Source of the DNA: Panaeolus papilionaceus
Lineage: Eukaryota > Basidiomycota > Agaricomycetes > Agaricales
NCBI GenBank assembly: GCA_015501605.1
Contig: JADNRZ010000013.1
Span: 310,001-374,000, forward strand
Length of the DNA: 64,000 bases
Reading direction: 5' to 3'
Position numbers and translations under genes: made by a program. This document shows, piece after piece, positions 1 to 10,158 of the stretch. How positions within the stretch are numbered: the stretch's first letter is position 1; each line of letters begins with the position of its first letter. The notes under the pieces were generated by a model. That model worked only from the letters and a program-made list of their open reading frames with translations. It made no database searches and was not told the origin of the DNA.

Positions 1-380
1 AAATGTTCTGCATAGGCACTAGCAGACGATACGATAATGAAAAAGCTGACCTACATACAGTTGAACAAAAGCAACAGTCAGATCAAGAGACATGATCAAT
101 CATGAACGCAGTGGCAACAAACCTGAAAAAGCGCGTTGCCGCCGATGATCACGAACAGCGATCTCCAACTGGGTAATTTAAATTCAGGATTTTCGTGAAC
201 CAAGCTATCCGCCTCGCCATTGGAAGAGTCGACCTGCCTCACAAAGGCTGTTTTGCTAGCAGTCACAAGGCCGCCTAGTGAGTCACCAAGCTTCGACGAT
301 GATGCAGCCTCTCCGTCCCCTTTTTCTTCGTGTGAGCGGCTTGCATAATCTATGAACGTCGAGGGGAGAATGGATGCCAT
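1..380 (-). CDS. MFS transporter, N-terminal part (runs off the window edge)
   Basis: This is the first part of a membrane transporter on the minus strand. The chosen ATG is at 380; an in-frame ATG at 395 is also possible. Exon 1 (123-380) encodes a Ser-rich cytosolic N-terminus of about 70 residues and then the start of a membrane segment with the residues WRSLFVIIGGNALFQ. A 72-bp GT-AG intron (51-122) follows. The next exon continues in frame with VSFFIIVSSASAYAEH, completing transmembrane helix 1. From memory, this helix resembles fungal MFS general-substrate transporters. The substrate cannot be told from this fragment. The gene lies in the same orientation as the Rab gene, 415 bp downstream of its stop. 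Confidence 0.6.
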
Positions 381-395
381 AGAAAGGAGGCGCAA

Positions 396-795
396 GTGAC
401 GATTTATGAAGGATATGGACGCAAAATATTATGATGGATCAGGGAAATGGACAAGGAAGAGAGGAATTTGTGAATGCAGAGAAGCGATGGGAGTCTATCA
501 TAGACCCCACACGGTTTTCAAGCGCTGTCGCTGTCGCTCTACGACCTCCGAGTCATTCTAATTTTATGTAATGGTATTTGTAATAACACGACCGTCAATA
601 GCCGTGATTATTGCGAAGATAAAAATCGTTTTGAGCACTTGATCCAAAAAGAACATTAGTAGAGGCATTAGTAAAGGGCCGATGTATGTTACATGTATAA
701 TGATACGGTAGGAGATCCATGAAAGTCATTAAGGGCATAAGAGGCAGGTTGTGCTGAAGTTCCACTGGACGAGTTTGCGTACGTTGATGATAAAT
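396..795. other. Intergenic region between the MFS and Rab18 genes
   Basis: About 400 bp without a supportable reading frame. It should contain the Rab18 3' end and the promoter of the MFS gene, both on the minus strand. I see no repeat or RNA gene in it. Confidence 0.5.
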
Positions 796-1758
796 TTAGC
801 AGCTGCACCCGCTATCTTGCTTCTGCTCTGTGGCACCGATGACTTGCACACCACCTGGCATGCCCCCATTACCACCACTCGTGCTCTGACCCTTCCCAGC
901 GCCTCCACTCTGTGACTCCCAAAGTTCCGGTGTATCCAAAATCTTCTCCACTACCTCCTGGAAAACTTCCTTAACACCAACCGCCGTCTTTGCCGACGTC
1001 TCGATAAACAAGGATTTCATCCGTGTTGCAAATTTCTGTGCCTCCTCTATCGGTACTTGTCGGGAGAACTCCTGATTTTAAGGTGATAAGCAAGGGTTAC
1101 TCAGTCCCAAGAAGCGGTACTCTGACCTTGTCGACCTTATTTCCGACCAAAATCTTTACAACAGAGCTGGAGACATATGTCTCCAATTCGCTGTACCACT
1201 TTGGCAGAGCCTCAAACGATTCCCTGTTTGCGACATCATACACTGTAAATGAGGAATTAAAATTAAGGTCATGCAAGCTTAAAGGTACAAATGGAGATAC
1301 ACACCAAGAATTACCCCTTGAGCACCACGATAGTATGACGAAGTGATGGTTCGGAAACGCTCTTGTCCTGCTGTATCCTGCACAATTTCGACAATCAATT
1401 AAATATGAATAAAAGAGAAATAAGGTGAACCATACCCAAATACTCAGTTTGACTTTGCGACCTTTCAATTCCATCTTGTGAACCTAGGGAAAGATAGCGG
1501 TTAGATAAACCTTCTAACCTTTGATCGGGACAAAGCAGTGGACATAATCTTGAATACGACGCGCTGTTCTGTCCTCTGCCCATTCGAAGAAGCACTTACT
1601 CGGAAATCAACACCAATCGTGGCACTCGCTTCATCTTCTGGTAGCCATTGCTCGTCAGAGAATCTCAGCAATAAGCTCGACTTTCCGACAGACGAGTTGC
1701 CAATGAGAAGTATCTTGACATTGATAGGTTGTGCGCCTGATGATGATGTTGGAGCCAT
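796..1758 (-). CDS. Rab18-type small GTPase
   Basis: Five exons on the minus strand (1600-1758, 1436-1483, 1305-1377, 1127-1242, 796-1071) join in phase to a 223-residue protein. All guanine-nucleotide motifs are present: P-loop GNSSVGKSS near residues 20-28, switch I ATIGVDFR, switch [16 protein letters not shown], and ETSAK. The C-terminus DSGCSC is a CXC double-geranylgeranylation signal. The P-loop region, the IMDTPELW-like tail and overall length fit Rab18, which acts on ER and lipid-droplet membranes. The family call rests on similarity recalled from memory; another secretory Rab is the alternative. Introns are 51-116 bp and all GT-AG. Confidence 0.85.
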
Positions 1759-2151
1759 GTTGTGTTGTTGAGGCGTTTATAGGTGTCGTAATAGGTCTTC
1801 AGTCGAAATTCGTTATTACAATGGACTGTGTGGCACGATCTATTGTGTCAGGCCAGTGTTGAGGGATAAAGCGCTATGTATTTGTGTTGTGGCAAAGCGA
1901 GCGGGAAAACAGTCGACGAGAATGGAGACGATGTAAGGTGAAGAGTAAGGAGTTAAGATCCGAAAGCAGCTGAGAGAACAATAAAATCTAGAATACACTC
2001 TTGGTCTTTACAGGGCGTCCTATATTCCTCAGTAAGATGAGGCTCGGAAGCTCGTTGTCGTCGTCGGTGGTGGTGGTAGTGGTGCAGGCAGCTGCCCCGC
2101 ACACAGCATATCCAACTGTATGGGGATTATGTCATCTCTGCTCCAAAAGGG
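1759..2151. promoter_or_regulatory. Upstream region of the Rab18 gene
   Basis: About 390 bp between the Rab start codon and the MITE at 2154. It should hold the Rab promoter. I see no coding frame and no clear factor site. Confidence 0.35.
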
Positions 2152-2153
2152 TA

Positions 2154-2697
2154 CAGTAATACACCGGTCCTTTATACACCGCCACTCCTTTATACACCAG
2201 CACAAAAAATCATTTTGCAAACTATTTAGACTCGGTTTCGTGCACTTGGGGGTGTTTATATATTATTCGAAGTGTATATAACCCACTCAGATACTCACTT
2301 TTTGGAGGCCTTTCATGTAGCTTGAGTAGGGTACCGAAATGATGGGATCAGCCAAGTCTGATTTCAGAGATTTTAACGAGTATATCCTTCCTACTGCTCG
2401 CAGGAGGCCACTATATAGAATAATTTTCAGAGTGAAGGAAGTATATATATATTTGAGTGCATATGCCGAGTTTTGTTTATCCTGGGGAAATATTGCGTCC
2501 AGAGATTAGAAAACAATGTTGGTTTATACAGATGGTGATATCTGACCCTGACGCTTGCCTCCTGTCACACGGGCAGAATTTGTCACTTTCCCTGCCAAAA
2601 TTTGGCTTGTCACGCTATTGTGTCACACTGTCTAAAGGACCGGTAACCATCAGATTTCAAGTCCCTGAAATCTGTATAAAGGACCGGTGTATTACTG
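2154..2697. mobile_element. 544-bp MITE with TA target duplication (Tc1/mariner- or pogo-like ends)
   Basis: The two ends form a perfect 25-bp inverted repeat beginning CAGTAATACACCGGTCC (left 2154-2178, right ending at 2697). Each end is flanked by TA (2152-2153 and 2698-2699), the target duplication used by Tc1/mariner and pogo elements. Short pieces of the end sequence recur just inside both termini (CCTTTATACA near 2189, GGACCGGT near 2638). No transposase reading frame is present, so this is a non-autonomous element. Confidence 0.75.
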
Positions 2698-2699
2698 TA

Positions 2700-3108
2700 T
2701 ATCGGCCCTGAGTCTACACGGCGTTTTCCAAGAACTCCAACTCGTGAGTATCCATCAATCCTGTACTTACTGACTAGAAGCGCCTGCACGTCGCACAGCT
2801 CCTCCACTGACATTTGATCCCGCGTTATTTACTATTGGTATCTGCCACCACTGGTATATCCACGCTCTGTTTTCCATTGGATGTTATACCTTCACCCAAA
2901 GCTAAACGCGTCGAGTATCTCGCTGAAATTCCCTACGCTTGGCCAACTCCCCAGTGAACTGGTTGTATGATGAAGTGTGTAGTGATTGTGCAGCTAATAT
3001 TTTTATTCATTAAAAAGTGATATGATGTCAGTCCGTAGTAAGTTTGAAGCCTGTGTTCAGATTTATAAGTACCAGAGTATGCTCCGAGAACCAGACTTCA
3101 TTTACATG
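2700..3108. other. Intergenic region between the MITE and the MSH4 3' end
   Basis: About 400 bp with no supportable gene. It likely holds the MSH4 3' untranslated region on the minus strand. Confidence 0.4.
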
Positions 3109-6100
3109 TTACAAAGACCGATAAAACGCGACTGCAATATCTTTTTGGAAGCGGGCAATGTACTCAACGAGGTCAGCATCGGGAAGAGTTGAGTGTTCAT
3201 ATGCCTGAGTCAATTGAGTTTTTAACTGCAAGAAGCGTAAGTCGTAAGTAAGAGCAACCGTGTTTAAATTAGATGCATTACCCTTAGCAAGGCCTTACGA
3301 CGAATGTTCGCCCGATGAGTTTCACTCGATTCCTCGTTCCTGGTCCTGAGAATAGTGAGACGATCGGCAACTCTTTGTGCTTCTTCGCGAACATCTGCTG
3401 GGAGGTCTGCCAGTTTGGCGAGCTCGAGACCTAATCATGGTCATGCGTCAGGACATGATGCAGGGATATTCAGATGAGAAAGTAACCAACCGTAATGGCT
3501 ATTGTCCTCCGAAATCCCATCTAAAATTCTGCACAATCCTTGTTCAGTGGAATGGCATATCACGACAATATCAACATTACTTGTACTGGAATACCATGCC
3601 AAAATCTGAGGCTGAGCGGTTTCTCTGCAAAGGAAAGGGAGGTCAGCATGATCTGGTTGGTCTGCCGCTGATTCCTTCGAGGTTCAACATACATGCACAG
3701 ATAGGTGCAAGCTGAGAGCGATGCCAAATGGAATTCAGTCACAGAGAAAAAGATAAATACGCGTTGCATTACTTAACCACCGTTGGTTGATGTGAGAGCG
3801 TTTTGGTGAGTTCGGTAAAATGTCTGCAGATCTTGATTAGATTCTTCTCAAGTGGCAACTAAGCTTCGCGTTACGTAGCAAAGAAAACCATGGCCTAAAT
3901 TTCAAGGATAAGATAATGGGTTATATGTACGGCCGACGAGCAAAACGGCACCTTCGTCTCGATCAGAGCTTCAGCTATGGCATGGGACAATCCAACTCCT
4001 TCTGAAGGAGATGTGCCACGCCCAAGCTCGTCAACTAGGACTAGTGACTTTTGGGTAGCAAGCCCTGTGGAGGCTTGTAAGTCGAGGGATAGAATTCACG
4101 TAAAAGGTCACATACCAAGTATCATAGCAGAAGTAGCCATCTCATTAGCGAAGGTACTCAAGCTTTTTTCGAAGTTATCGTCATTAGAAAGTCGAGTCAA
4201 AAGAGCATCATAAATGCTATCAGATAATCGCGGTGTCAGGGAGGGTGGCACGACTGGAGTGAGACATGATTTCACCGAAAGCTGGCGTATTCTGCAGGCA
4301 CGAAACATCCACACATAGCCATGATCGCCAACAAGCCAATTTGTCGTAGGTAGGTGCTTTTTCCTGCTACACGTTCACAAGGTGCATCGCTAGGTCGTGT
4401 CCGTGCTCACCAGACATGCTATGTGAAGTGGTTATTATCTAAATGATGGTTGCGGTCAAGCTGCTTACTTTGGGCCTTGGATAATTTGAAAGGATGAAGA
4501 GTCATCGCAATAGACATCATTCGGCACGAGTGTTCCAACAGATGTCATGGCCTCCAATATTGGATGGCGACCTGACTTAATGGCGAGGGTACCAGTAAAC
4601 TCCGGACGAACTGTATGATCTCAGAACCATATTAAGTCCAACATACAGCCCTGAAGCGCACCATAATTGCGCACTGCGGGAAAAATCAGCGGTCATTTTT
4701 AGTCGCCAAAATGAACTTACTGATGGATGCATGCGCAAATGACCACATCATATCCAGCAAGGCGACCTGGTTAATTATTCAGAAGCAGAGGGTTATCGGA
4801 AAAAATGGTAGTCACGGCTTCAGAGGCTTGATACAAAGCACCAATATCATGCACTATCATAGCGAGCAGCTCCTGTACAATTCTTGCCAGCGGAAATAAG
4901 CATCACTGACGCGAGACATGACAAGAAAAGCTGCTCGCACTTGTCACTGAGAATCAAGGTCTCGTCCAGAGCGTCCTTCATTCTGGCATTCATTTTTTTC
5001 TGTGGTGAATCGTCAGTTATTAGCGGAAGAGATTCCACATCCACTACAAACCAGATCCATGCTCGAAAATATCCACCGACCCTTCTTCAGGGAGACATTT
5101 ATAAACCCCTTGGGAAGCTCTCCTTCCAGCTCAGTCTTTTTCAATGCGAATACGAAGCCCGTCTCCTGATAGACAAGTGTTAATGGCAGACCGTGCTCGT
5201 CTGACAGTGCCCGATTAAGCTGATGAATGTCGCCGACGTTCTCTTTATAAGTCTCTCTAGCGACATCTAAGAGACGATTACAGTTCGCTCTGACAGCGTA
5301 AACACGGGCATTGACGGCAGCTAGTCCCCCCTAGTTCCATAAAAGCGATCAGGAAAGACGAAGTCTGAACATAAATGCATTTACCTTTGGTTGTGCGCTC
5401 TCTTCATTCAGGTTTGCAGACACAATTTCATCTATTCTGCCAATTCGTTCATCGCTGAACATCTTGAATATCCTTAGCATATTTGCAAGAGGAAAAGACA
5501 TCGCATGCTCACACTATGAACTATCTTCAATAATTGACTCCTGCTACACTCAAGAGCATTCTTCAGTAACGGCAAGTTGCGAATAACACTACGGAGATTG
5601 AGGATCTGAGAAATCCGGAAAGAAGCAGGTTTGGCGCTTGTTGTGGGTCGGGCATCGGATGCAGCGAGCTATACAACGCATCGATGAGAGTTCCGAGCAG
5701 GTGCAGAGGAAACCCGTGAAACATACTGCGGCTATGAGCTTGTCAAAGTCCATCTTATTCAATGGCTTGAGGGCGTCCCTGACGGAATTGAACAGCGTTT
5801 CTTCGTTGACCAGCTCTAGACAAGTGGTGATAAATAAGCCCTAGGAAAAGGGTGTGCTAGTATACCTTCCACGACATCCAGTCGAGCCTCAATAGAGTCA
5901 TGAGCTTCAACGAAATGTCAAATTCAATTCTCAGGAATCAAGGAGAAGGCGACCTGTGATGGGTGACAAAATGTTGACACGAAGAAGACGAGCGGCCATT
6001 GGGGTAAATGTGTGATTGAGAACGCTATAAGGTAAGTCAAACACCGATGCAAGCGCGCAACGTAGGGGAGACATACCCAAAAAGAGAGTGATAGGACTTC

Positions 6101-6962
6101 TTATGGGTCATGTTCCCAATCAATTCCAAGTTACGAGCCGTATCTGGGTCGACCATCATAGTGCCATCCACCGGTACGTATTTAATACGCAAGGACCCAG
6201 CAGAGAACCGGGTGTTCATGCGGTGTTCCACATATTTAAAGAGAGCACATGTGGCCGACAAAGCATAGTACCTGCAGGAGGTAAACAGTCTAAGCATATG
6301 AGCGGTTATTTGGTGGTCAAAGGTGAAATTAGCTTGTTGGATACAGCCAGAATGGTTGCAGCTCGTTCATCATTCTCTACACAAAGCTGCGTGATAAATT
6401 CAAGCCCTAGAGCAAGAGTCAATCAGAGTGAATAAATCGAGGCAGCATATATGCGCCAACCTCCCGCGTCGTTCCAATTTTTGCGTCCAACGGGTTCCAT
6501 ATCAACCTCTGGAAATTCATCACGAATAAGCTGAATCAACAGTGAGGTCGAAGATGCCCTTTTCCCGGAGGGTGCCAACGCAGCATCAGAGGCAGAGAAA
6601 AAAGTATCAGGGACCAAGATCAAAGACGGCTGATGAATGTGCATCTGGTGCAAGGTCTTGACGTAGGATTGGCAGTCCGCGACCTACCAAGTCTCATGTA
6701 AATGAGAGAAGCGCATATATACAACTTGGTGTGGGAGACGCACCTGTACAAGCATGACACGTCCAGTATCCTTGTCAAGGGCTGCGATTCCAACTTCTCT
6801 CGAGATACCTCGACCCTCCACAAGGGCAATAACATAGGTTCCTTCGTGTCGAGTAGAAGCTGCGGTTTGTGGACGAGCTGTAGTAGGTCTGGACTGTGCT
6901 GTCCATGGTCGACTTGGTAGGTTTGTGGTATAAGTATGCCCGGTTGTAGGTCGGGACGCCAT
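3109..6962 (-). CDS. MSH4: MutS homologue 4, meiotic crossover factor
   Basis: A multi-exon minus-strand gene starting at ATG 6962 ([13 protein letters not shown]) and ending at TAA 3109-3111. The N-terminal part matches MSH4 order: a MutS domain II-like block ([10 protein letters not shown], then [11 protein letters not shown]), and a core block with [19 protein letters not shown] followed by [16 protein letters not shown]. The ATPase domain carries [15 protein letters not shown] (Walker A, 4347-4476), [14 protein letters not shown], and Walker [17 protein letters not shown] (about 3990-4070). The C-terminus ends AFYRSL. MSH4 acts with MSH5 as a sliding clamp stabilising meiotic recombination intermediates and has no mismatch-repair domain I. 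Walker A is split by two introns around an 8-nt exon (separate entry). I did not resolve every exon boundary between 4480 and 6700. Confidence 0.85.
4364..4468 (-). other. MSH4: 8-nt micro-exon (4411-4418) with its two flanking introns, in the MSH4 Walker A motif
   Basis: On the minus strand the exon ending GGCCCAAA (4469-4476) is followed by a 50-bp intron (4419-4468), the exon CATGTCTG (4411-4418), a 47-bp intron (4364-4410) and an exon starting GAAAAAGC. Only this splicing restores GPN-MSG-KST. All four splice sites are GT/AG. Confidence 0.75.
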
Positions 6963-7249
6963 TTGAAGTGTAAGCAAGGAGCAGGAAATGGGCGAGTAAA
7001 ACGAAAAAAGAAGAAGGGAATGTATCTTGTGTTTGGTTGTGTGGTGTTCGATGTCAACGTCTTCCATGGCAAGCAACACTCTCCAATCTTGTACCATTTG
7101 CAAAAAAAAGGAACAATTATATTTCGCATATGATGATGATTGTAATCCTAGATACAACAGCTGATACTTTCAGTATACAAAGCTCAAAAAAAAAAAAAGA
7201 TAAATATGAGAGATCAAACCCCTCCCACCAATCAACAATACATTCACAA

Positions 7250-9497
7250 TCATGAAGATGACGGCTCCGGTGGTTGCTGGTCGATTGGACGATGGTCTGT
7301 ATAACACCCCAAAGAAGGATCCCAGACATATTCATGTTTGATAAGTTGAGTGAGGGTTTTATATGCCCGGCTATTCGCATAAGGGACACCCGTTCTCGGG
7401 TCAAAGTAATGTGCTTGCTGCCCTGTAATGGGGCATGTTTGACGAGGACGAGCTACAAAAAAATTAGTGTCACCCCAAATGACCGATAATAACTTGCAAC
7501 TTACAAAGGGGTCGGTTCTTGCCCGAATACACCTTGACCTCATCCCACTTAACGTGGTCGCCAAACATCGCACCCATAGTCGATGTCCAAGAAGGTTTTG
7601 GCCCAGATTTCTGCTGAACGAGCTCGTGGATAACGTAGTTTTTAGTGACAATTTCCTTCTTTGTCTCAGGCTCCTTCGGTTTATCGTCTGCAGAAGTCGA
7701 GGGTGTCACGACCTCTGGAGCTGCAGAAGCAATAGATGTAGGCGCAGGTGCTGTCGTTGTCGTTGTCGCAGCAGCAGGTGAACTGATTGTCGCCGTTTGA
7801 GTGGGTGTAGGCGTCAGAACTGGCTCGTTTGTTGATGTCGGTGTTGGCGCAGTTATAGGCGTGGAAATTACGGCTGCTGGTGTCGGTGGTGGTATCGCTG
7901 AGGCTGGTGCAATTGCAACTGGCTCTGTCGTTACTGCTGTCGGTGTCGCTACACTTTGCAGCATTGGTGCAACAGTGGCAGGAATTGACGGACCAGTCGA
8001 TATTGAAGGTGCAGGAGGCGTTGACGCAGCAGGAGCAGTTGCAGAAGGTGTTGCTGGTAGTGGAGAAGCCGGTGATGCAGAATAATATGGCTGATGATTC
8101 TGCGACGTTGACACAGGAGGAGGCCACATAGGGAAAGGAGAACCCGTAGCAGCATTGGGAGGCTGATAGTGTTGAAATTGTGTAAAGGGCTGTCTCGTCC
8201 CACTCTGAGAAATAAAAGTGGCAGCTGAAGACGTCGACGCAGTGCTGGCGGTAACACCATTTGCACCAGTTGTAAATGTGTAAGTAGTCGGGGTGAATGT
8301 TCCACCATAACCACCATAAACTCCTCGGTATGCTGAGAGATTAGACATCGGGGTGATCGCTGGAGTAAACGAGGGAACAGGAGCTATCTTTGGCACTGGT
8401 GCTGGTGCTGGTGCCAGTGTTGGAAGTGGCAGGGGAGGTGGTGGAGGGACGACAACAGTTATTTCTTCCAGTCTACTCTTCCATCTGATTAGAGGACCTT
8501 CGACCTTTGTCCGCGTTACTCGTGCTCTCTTTCGTTTCTCTGCTTCGTTTTTCAGATAATCCCGATGCTCTCTGATATTACCCTCTTCCGTGTCCAGTGC
8601 TTGAGCAAGAAGTTCTGCTTGCGACCAGACTTTGTGCTCAGTTTTATATTTCCTTGGGATAGATGCCTAAGATATCGATTCGTTAGTACTAGCTCCTTAG
8701 ATTTTAGAAGTTCAACTTATCACCTTCTTCTTTTCATTCTGCTTCAACCGCGTCACCGTAGCGGATGTATTCATAACCGTATGTTTCCTCTTGCTCACCC
8801 GCTTCCTTCCTTGAGCAGCAGGGGCATCCTTCGCCACCACAACCTCGCCAGTCTCTGCATCAACAACGTCTCCCAACTTCACACTCCCCCTTGTTTTCGG
8901 CTTTGTCCTCGGCTTCGAAGGCCCCTCCTTATCCTTCAATTGCAGATCTGGATTAAATGTGTCCTTGTGCTTCGCATGAGCAGCAGCCGTCATACGTTCC
9001 AGCTTACTTCGGGCAGCCTAAACCCACGCCAACATATCAGCCAACAATGCCAAAAATCTGCGTCGAAATGAGTGAATTCACAAACCTTCCTAACCCGCCT
9101 CTCCTCATCCGCTACTTCAGTCTCACCACCAACTTCAGCAACCTTCTCAGCCTCCTCATCCGTGCTCTCAAAATCAGATCCAAATTCATCTTGTTCGTCT
9201 ATGTGAACGATTCAAAGGAGAAACGCAAACCTGCATGAGTAAGATACGAAAATAACAGCACACCAATATCAAACAAACATACCATTTTCCACAAAGAACT
9301 CCTTGTCGTCGTCCAGATCCTTCATCGCGTCTTCTGCAGCCATCTCAGCCAGAGCGGCTTCCATTCTATGAGAGAAAATAATCAAGTTAGACCACTGATG
9401 AGATGAGTCCTGAGTGTATTGCCCACCGGTTTCCTGCTGTACTTCTCCGTGAGCGACGAGTCGCGAGCATCTCTGTGGGTTCTTCTATACCCTCCAT
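7250..9497 (-). CDS. YL1/Vps72, SWR1 chromatin-remodelling complex subunit
   Basis: A multi-exon minus-strand gene. The start is the ATG at about 9497 (MEGIEEPTEMLATRRSRRS) and the stop is at 7250. The N-terminal half is the YL1 nuclear domain: a basic RRSRRSTAGNR motif, then an acidic stretch (FFVENDEQDEFGSDFEST) that in the family binds H2A.Z-H2B, then a Lys/Arg-rich segment with KRKHTVMNTSATVTRLKQNEKKK. The middle (7690-8400) is Pro/Ser/Thr/Ala-rich and probably disordered. The C-terminal YL1_C domain reads KNYVIHELVQQ and, after an intron, CPITGQQAHYFDPRTGVPYA. The product deposits H2A.Z at promoters. My own base count puts the start codon 1 base away from 9497. Confidence 0.85.
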
Positions 9498-10158
9498 TTT
9501 CAAGTATTTAACCAGAGAGTTGGGTGATATCGACAGGTAGAACGGAGATGGTGAGGGCAAGGTTAGCGACAAGTGTGGTGTTGCCTGAAAGTCGCGTCCG
9601 AGTTCTCACGCGCACACCGAAGGCAACTGGCGCGCTAATGAGACGGTCAGATACAACCTGACATCTGTTTGTCCCAAACACTTCGAGCATATTTTCACAT
9701 TGTTGAGTCTATTCATATATAACCAACAACTCAATCACAAAAAATATTAATCATAGCTACATGTCTAGAAATTACAACACAAGCAACAACAGATCCATCT
9801 CCTACTCCACAACAAGAGAGACATAAAAACTACAAGCAAAATGGAAGGAAATCAGACCAATAATAAATAGCACACGAAAAGAAACAGCATAAACGTATAC
9901 ACTAAAGGGATGATATAATACAATATCTTTCGGATTCTAAAGGAATGTGGGGTGTACTACAATGGGGGATTTAAGCTAGTGACGAATTGAAGCTAGAAGA
10001 GCGTGTAAGTACATTTAGAAGCGCTCCGAGTTGTCCGTGAGGAGATCAGAAGTGTGGAGTATGATTAAAAGGGAGGTGGAAGTGATAATGGCAATGAATG
10101 CAAAAAATAGACTGAAAAAATAAATAAAGAATCAATCCAAAGCTAACCAGCGACTTGA
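9498..10158. other. Intergenic region upstream of YL1
   Basis: About 660 bp. The right half (9700-10130) is AT-rich and probably the 3' untranslated region of the minus-strand gene beginning at 12925. The left half should hold the YL1 promoter. I see no gene or repeat. Confidence 0.4.

Noticed and set aside
7681..8131. Several overlapping open frames on both strands in the YL1 middle region
   Set aside because: They are shadows of the Pro/Ser/Thr/Ala-rich YL1 coding sequence; their composition mirrors the codon repeats and no splice structure or domain supports them.
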